NCBI GenBank assembly: GCA_027579435.1 | Contig: JANBPK010000470.1 | Coordinates: forward strand, 1 to 13,379 | Source of the DNA: Candolleomyces eurysporus | Lineage: Eukaryota; Basidiomycota; Agaricomycetes; Agaricales; Psathyrellaceae | Direction: 5' to 3' | Length of the DNA: 13,379 nucleotides | In this document: piece by piece, positions 9,437-13,379 of the stretch | How positions within the stretch are numbered: position 1 is the first letter of the stretch | How the letters are laid out: each line of letters begins with the position of its first letter | The notes under the pieces: generated by a model | Told to the model about the DNA's origin: nothing | Database searches by the model: none | Seen by the model: the letters and a program-made list of their open reading frames with translations, nothing else | Translations under genes and position numbers: made by a program

Positions 9437-9443
9437 AATTATA
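9437..9443 (-). promoter_or_regulatory. TATA-like box for the 8277-9401 gene
   Basis: TATAATT on the minus strand lies 36 bp above the ATG at 9401. The spacing would leave almost no 5' leader, so it is either a leader-poor core promoter or a chance match. Confidence 0.25.
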
Positions 9444-9541
9444 CCTGCCGCCATCACCCAACTGCACAATTAGGTGATGCGCCTCCTCTTGCTGCCCCGT
9501 GGATAGCTGCCTCGTGGATAGCGTCGAATAGATAAATATAT

Positions 9542-9564
9542 TTATTATTATTATTATTATTATT
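9542..9564. repeat. (TTA)7 microsatellite
   Basis: Seven perfect TTA units (9542-9562) are followed by TT and then a short run of CTC units (to about 9575), a compound trinucleotide repeat upstream of the Pro-rich gene. Confidence 0.95.
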
Positions 9565-10662
9565 CTCCTCCTCTACTCAGGGAAAAGTCCCGCCCACGAC
9601 ATCCTAGATCTCTCCTATCTGTTTCACATCTGAGTCCCTGCATAGTTCGTACCTACTTTATAGCTACATACGCACACTCTCGCCCACTCAGAGCGGGAGC
9701 CCATCTGCTAATATGAGTAGAGATTCAAGCTTCATAGTAGCATGTCTAACCGTAGTTTCAAAACAAGCACAAAACTGAGCAGCGAACAAGAGATTGCAAG
9801 TCGTTGAAACTCCTCCCGACTTGCCACAGTCGTTGCGGGGATGATTCCGGATCGTCATACTTACTTTTCTTTTTCATTCCGACCTATGGTGCTAAACTGC
9901 TTCCAACTTGCTCATTTTCCTCGACGCCCATCGGAGCTCGGCTTGAGCCACTGGTAAGAAAGGAGCAAATGCGCGGAGGCAATAAACATATGTGCTAGAA
10001 ATGGAAATAGAAATTCAAAGTTGGGCGCCAATCGGGCTCTAACCCTCTTGATTGACGTGTTGTATGTGTGTACCAGGGTCAAATGCCTCGGAACTATCAA
10101 CACCCCCCATTGGGAACACCGAGAAGGACGCGAAACCTTTGCAATTCCGTCGGTTGTATTGCCTGGATGACACAACGCAAGAAAATATCCTACATGTTTG
10201 TTTCCCTTTTAGTACAAACAAATATTATGATTAATTTTGTGCAAGGTAGTCGTAAGGGTGGCCACGACAAGCCACGACATCACCGCCGACGCACCATGTG
10301 CATTGGACTGCGGGCTAGGTACAAGTATCGGGATGACGTCTTAACCGAAGTCGATACGAGATCAGGCCAGGTTCTGGTGTTCAATGTGATGGTGGTGACG
10401 GGACAGGTTCTGGGCCTTGGCGGCGCAGCAATCCGATCCCGCCAAACCCCAAAGGCCGTCCTCGTACAGCGCCTTACTGGTGCAAATGAACGCAAGTGCC
10501 CTCTTCTTCATTCCAATGAGATTATAAATATTTTTTGGGCGTTATAATTGTCTTGCACAGCCGTATAATATTCCAACCTTTTTGTTATTCAGCATTCAAG
10601 ACCCAAGTTAGAAAGCGTACCCTTGTGACGATCTCCACAAATTTCAAATCCTTCGCAAATCC

Positions 10663-10690
10663 GACTCATGATTCGAGCGATTCATGAGTC
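10663..10690. repeat. Perfect 9-bp inverted repeat with 10-nt loop
   Basis: GACTCATGA and TCATGAGTC flank TTCGAGCGAT. The right arm plus the next base includes TGAGTCA (10685-10691), the Gcn4/AP-1 core. The structure is about 90 bp beyond the stop codon of the SUR7-like gene, so it could be a hairpin in that 3' UTR or a bZIP site. CATGATTCG recurs at 10667-10675 and 10735-10743. Confidence 0.6.
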
Positions 10691-10778
10691 ACTAGGGTGG
10701 CGCTCTTCGTATGGGAGTTAGAGCTGCAAGTATTCATGATTCGTCGTCAAGGGTGTACATCGTACTTCTAAAGGTATC

Positions 10779-11722
10779 TCAGTAACGTCGAACAGCCCGA
10801 ACAGAGCTATAGCTAAGAGGCCGCAGGCGCTTCCGGTACGGCGGAGAAGTCAGGCGAGATTCTTCGTCTTTAGCAGAAGCTGTGGTTTGAGAAGGATTCA
10901 GGTTCTCTGTCGTCGGGTGGGTTTTGAAAGCCAAAATGCTGACGCCTAGTAATAGGAAGGAGGCGACTAGGGAGAGCCAAGCCTATGTAAAGGATAACAA
11001 AAACAAACCGACTGTCAGATGCCAACTCCAATCGTAAGGGAAACCGTGTTCTGACCAGAGGACCAAAGCGAGCAGGGAAACCAGCCTCGTTGAACCGTTT
11101 CCTGGCTACATCGAACATAGCAATCATGAACACAAAGGCGAGAGCCGACGTGATGAACGAGGACATAGCAAGGCACCGCAAGACGCGGTCTGAGTCCGCC
11201 TTGAGCTTCTCGGTTCGTGCCCGAAATACAGGGACCAATGATAGAAGGAGAAGGAACGTCAAGATCGAGGCTGAATGAACAGACAAGTAATCAGCGGCCG
11301 ATAGAGATATTAGGTGAATGGTAAGTGCCTATTGGGTAGAGCACCAATGCACCGGTAATTGGGATAGATATCTCGGGTTCCCAGGTATACCCAAGCCTGT
11401 AATGACGCAATCGTTACCGACTATCGTATCAACGAATAGGGACTTCAGATTAGACGCACTTGATTGGTGACATGCAGATAGCGTCCTCCTCAAGACACCA
11501 GCCCCATATGCCGAATCTGACACCCCGAGCTTGAGAAGACCGCAAGAAATACAAGTGTGTTGACATCGGAGCGGAGAAAGTCGTCAGAGCGCTGAACAGC
11601 GGGCGTTGGATCATCATTCAACCCTTTTCAACCTCATCCTATGCAAATACTACTCACAGGAGTATGAAGCTGGTCACAGCTAATACAGAGAGCGCCAAGT
11701 AGAGATGCGTTGCTCGTTCCAT
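10779..11722 (-). CDS. SUR7/PalI-family four-pass membrane protein, five exons
   Basis: SUR7/PalI proteins are claudin-like membrane proteins of fungi: Sur7 marks eisosomes/MCC at the plasma membrane, and PalI/Rim9 acts in ambient-pH sensing. Exons are 11722-11658, 11591-11460, 11396-11329, 11270-11056 and 10982-10779; introns are 66, 63, 58 and 73 nt; the product is 227 residues. Hydrophobic segments lie at about 6-28, 79-104, 118-143 and 160-179. The first extracellular loop has GVRFGIWGWC (45-54) and C61, the claudin-type G-x-W-C-C signature, followed by LGYTWEPEI and ALVLYPIA. FDVARKRFNEAGFPARFGPLAWLSL bridges helices 3 and 4 in the way usual for the family (shown here only to place the boundary). 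The tail is Ser/Thr/Arg-rich and cytosolic. The third intron begins GC rather than GT. The fourth uses GTCAGA as donor. The ATG at 11722 precedes TM1, so that helix acts as signal anchor. A CT-rich leader lies just upstream. Confidence 0.85.
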
Positions 11723-12209
11723 CTCCAATTCAATGGCTCAAACAGTGGCAACTCTTGAATGTGAGAGGTCGTAAAAGTATGGTGTCGAGAGAGGGTTGGT
11801 AGAGGGCTATCGCCGGTCAAAAAGAGGAGGAAGAGGTGTATACCATAGAAATGAAAGAGAGGTAGGAGGCTAAAGCCAACCCATCAGACTGACGACCTGC
11901 AGTGGCCATGGTTGACTTCTATATTTATGGGTGCGCTCGTACTGCGCCTCACTCAGAATGGAAGTCGCCCCGGAAGCAACCGCGTTGGCTGAGTACTGGC
12001 CTTGTTGTTTCTGCTGGCCTCGCAAATGTTTCAGACACCTTTCCAAGGCAAAGGGGCATATTGAAAGAGAGAAGGTCTGGGTCGACAAGACCGAACAGAA
12101 CAAGTCGTGGTTGGTAGCAAGCAGGTGGGTCACAAGAAAGGAAATTGCCCCTGTTTGTCGGCCTGGGAGATCAAAAGTCCGGATAATAAACCCTTGTCTT
12201 CATACCACC
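11723..12209. other. Shared divergent promoter region
   Basis: The SUR7-like gene (minus) and the last gene (plus) start 487 bp apart and face away from each other. Besides the minus-strand TATA-like box, an AT-rich TAATAAA (12184-12190) lies about 20 bp before the plus-strand ATG. Open frames inside the region carry no start or family signal. Confidence 0.5.
11920..11928 (-). promoter_or_regulatory. TATA-like box for the SUR7-like gene
   Basis: ATAAATATA on the minus strand is followed by a CT-rich tract (about 11850-11815) before the ATG at 11722, implying a leader of about 100-170 nt. Confidence 0.4.
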
Positions 12210-13379
12210 ATGTCGCTAGTAACAGCTATATCCCCCACTGTGGTACCCCCAAAGCCTAGCAAAAAGGATGTACATACTCCCGGGAGTCCAAATGCAACGC
12301 CAAACCACGTCCTGTATCTCGATCTTTCAAGCTGGGATTCTCGACCCATGGAGGTCCCAACGGCCGAAGACGACCCCCAATTCTTACTCGCCATCCGAGA
12401 CGCCATCATCAAGAGCAGGCAACCTGGAGGCACCCCCTTTGACGCGGTCCAAATTCATTGCTGCAGTGGAATCACGCCAGACCCTGCGCTCTGGGAAGCC
12501 CTCGCCGATGCCCGCCCATCGCATCTGGAGATGAACACTGGATGGGATGAGACGTGCAACTACGATGGCTTGAGCCAGGTCCAGCCGCCTTGGGATCTCA
12601 AGAGCATGTATCTGGCTGCTTACGAGGGGGATGGGAATTGGGAGTGGGGTTTAGAAGCTCCGACGGCACAGCAGCATTCGTTCCCTGCGTGTTATGCAGG
12701 CCTCGAGACTCTCGTTCTCGACTATCCCAGCGGACACTATCTTTATTTCTATCCAGAGGGTGGTGCAACAAACCTACGCTCGTTAACGGTGCTCGAAAAC
12801 GATTCCGTGACGGTATTTGCGCGTACCGTTGACTGTAACCCAAAGCTGGTGGAGACGCTGAGGTCGGTGACGCTCGCATGCTTCATACCGGACGAAGGGA
12901 TATCTGTACGTAGGATGAAGAGTTTTTTAAAGGAGGCAAAGGGGCTGGTTAACTTGGAGTTGGCTATGGGAGATGTGAAGTTGTTTCCCGGAAATTCTGC
13001 TGAGTTGGGGGGCGGGACACCACACCAGGAACAGGAGCAGGAGGAGGGACAATCCGAAACCGGCCCTTCTACAGTCGTTGAGGTCGTGCCTCTCTCAAAT
13101 TTCGATGATGGAGAGGCTGGACCTTCGAGTTCTTCCGTTCCCCATCACATCTCACCTGTTGCTTTCGAATCCGGTGAAGGCGAAAACGAAGAAGACGGCA
13201 TTAGTGGTGAATACGAGGACGAAGACGGCGACGAGAATTATGAGGATGGCGACTACCTCGAATACGGCGATGGTGACGGCGACGATTACGATGATGACAA
13301 CGACGACGATTATGTCGATTACGACGACGAAGATGTGCCTACTTATACAGGTTTACCGGACGTCCTTCCTAACACTCTC
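12210..13379 (+). CDS. Uncharacterised protein with acidic tract, 3' end outside window
   Basis: From the ATG at 12210 (context CCACCATGTC) the frame stays open for 390 codons to the window edge with no intron needed. Residues 1-30 are a polar tail. Residues 34-260 look globular, with alternating Leu-rich strand and helix segments (VLYLDLSSWD, LETLVLDYPSG, LRSLTVLENDSV, LETLRSV-like), somewhat like leucine-rich-repeat or F-box-associated folds. Two adjacent cysteines (HCCSGI) and DPALWEAL stand out. Large Agaricomycete sets contain uncharacterised proteins of this general look, but I cannot attach a domain name. Residues about 263-375 form a low-complexity insert, ending in a very acidic Asp/Glu/Gly/Tyr tract. 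The text then returns to Leu/Pro (GLPDVLPNTL), as if the repeat fold resumes. Function is unknown; it is probably soluble. Confidence 0.8.
   Translation, partial: MSLVTAISPTVVPPKPSKKDVHTPGSPNATPNHVLYLDLSSWDSRPMEVPTAEDDPQFLLAIRDAIIKSRQPGGTPFDAVQIHCCSGITPDPALWEALADARPSHLEMNTGWDETCNYDGLSQVQPPWDLKSMYLAAYEGDGNWEWGLEAPTAQQHSFPACYAGLETLVLDYPSGHYLYFYPEGGATNLRSLTVLENDSVTVFARTVDCNPKLVETLRSVTLACFIPDEGISVRRMKSFLKEAKGLVNLELAMGDVKLFPGNSAELGGGTPHQEQEQEEGQSETGPSTVVEVVPLSNFDDGEAGPSSSSVPHHISPVAFESGEGENEEDGISGEYEDEDGDENYEDGDYLEYGDGDGDDYDDDNDDDYVDYDDEDVPTYTGLPDVLPNTL

Larger units (their letters stand above)
9402..10778. other. Intergenic region without a supported gene
   Basis: This 1.4-kb stretch separates the start of the Pro-rich gene from the 3' end of the SUR7-like gene; both genes lie on the minus strand. 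It holds a TTA microsatellite, a short direct repeat of GTGGATAGC near 9499-9523, an AT-rich patch at 10521-10550, tandem GCCACGACA copies near 10262-10280, and an inverted repeat at 10663-10690. Open frames on both strands show no start, splice or family signal. Confidence 0.5.

Noticed and set aside
10068..10547. 159-codon plus-strand frame in the 9402-10778 gap
   Set aside because: Starts at GTG, no recognisable motif, no splice context, and mixed composition typical of chance open frames.
11870..12133. 87-codon minus-strand frame upstream of the SUR7-like gene
   Set aside because: Overlaps the TATA-like box and promoter, with no motif; probably 5' flank.
1..13379. Transposon, CRISPR array, tRNA or rRNA gene
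   Set aside because: No terminal repeats, reverse transcriptase or transposase motifs, regularly spaced repeats, or tRNA arm patterns were seen by eye on either strand.

Overview
This window looks like ordinary chromosomal DNA from a basidiomycete fungus, most likely an Agaricomycete. Five multi-exon protein genes can be rebuilt with 37-196 nt introns (most 54-73 nt) that begin GT (one begins GC) and end AG. The recognisable protein families are fungal or general eukaryotic, promoters have pyrimidine-rich leaders, and intergenic stretches run to about 0.5-2.4 kb. I see no bacterial-style operon, phage gene, CRISPR array, transposase or reverse transcriptase. Four single N bases (3584, 3596, 3732, 5410), mostly beside homopolymers, suggest draft-quality sequence.

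Layout from left to right. (1) 36-382, minus: a small two-exon gene for a 95-residue Pro/Cys-containing protein of unknown function. (2) 383-1493: intergenic, with a very uncertain two-exon reading frame on the minus strand. (3) 1494-3207, plus: a six-exon RAI1/DXO-family 5'-end RNA decapping enzyme, 471 residues, with its metal-binding motifs intact. (4) 3788-5848, plus: a Whi5/Nrm1-like G1/S transcription repressor of about 620 residues, with a GTB-type motif just after a 196-nt first intron. Its frame slips twice by one base, once exactly at an N in a C run, which points to sequence error rather than a dead gene. Three ACGCGT (MluI cell-cycle box) sites cluster around its start. (5) 5849-8276: a 2.4-kb T-rich stretch between convergent genes with no supported gene. 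(6) 8277-9401, minus: a five-exon Pro/Ser/Asn-rich unknown, about 308 residues. (7) 9402-10778: intergenic, with a (TTA)7 microsatellite and a perfect 9-bp inverted repeat. (8) 10779-11722, minus: a five-exon, four-pass SUR7/PalI (claudin-like) membrane protein, 227 residues, one of whose introns appears to be GC-AG. (9) 12210-13379, plus: the 5' 390 codons of an uncharacterised protein with a very acidic tract; it runs off the window.

Nothing suggests that these genes form one pathway. The best regulatory story is local: a Whi5/Nrm1-like repressor whose own 5' region carries MBF-type sites fits the negative feedback known for yeast Nrm1. The SUR7-like gene and the last gene are divergent and share a 487-bp promoter region.
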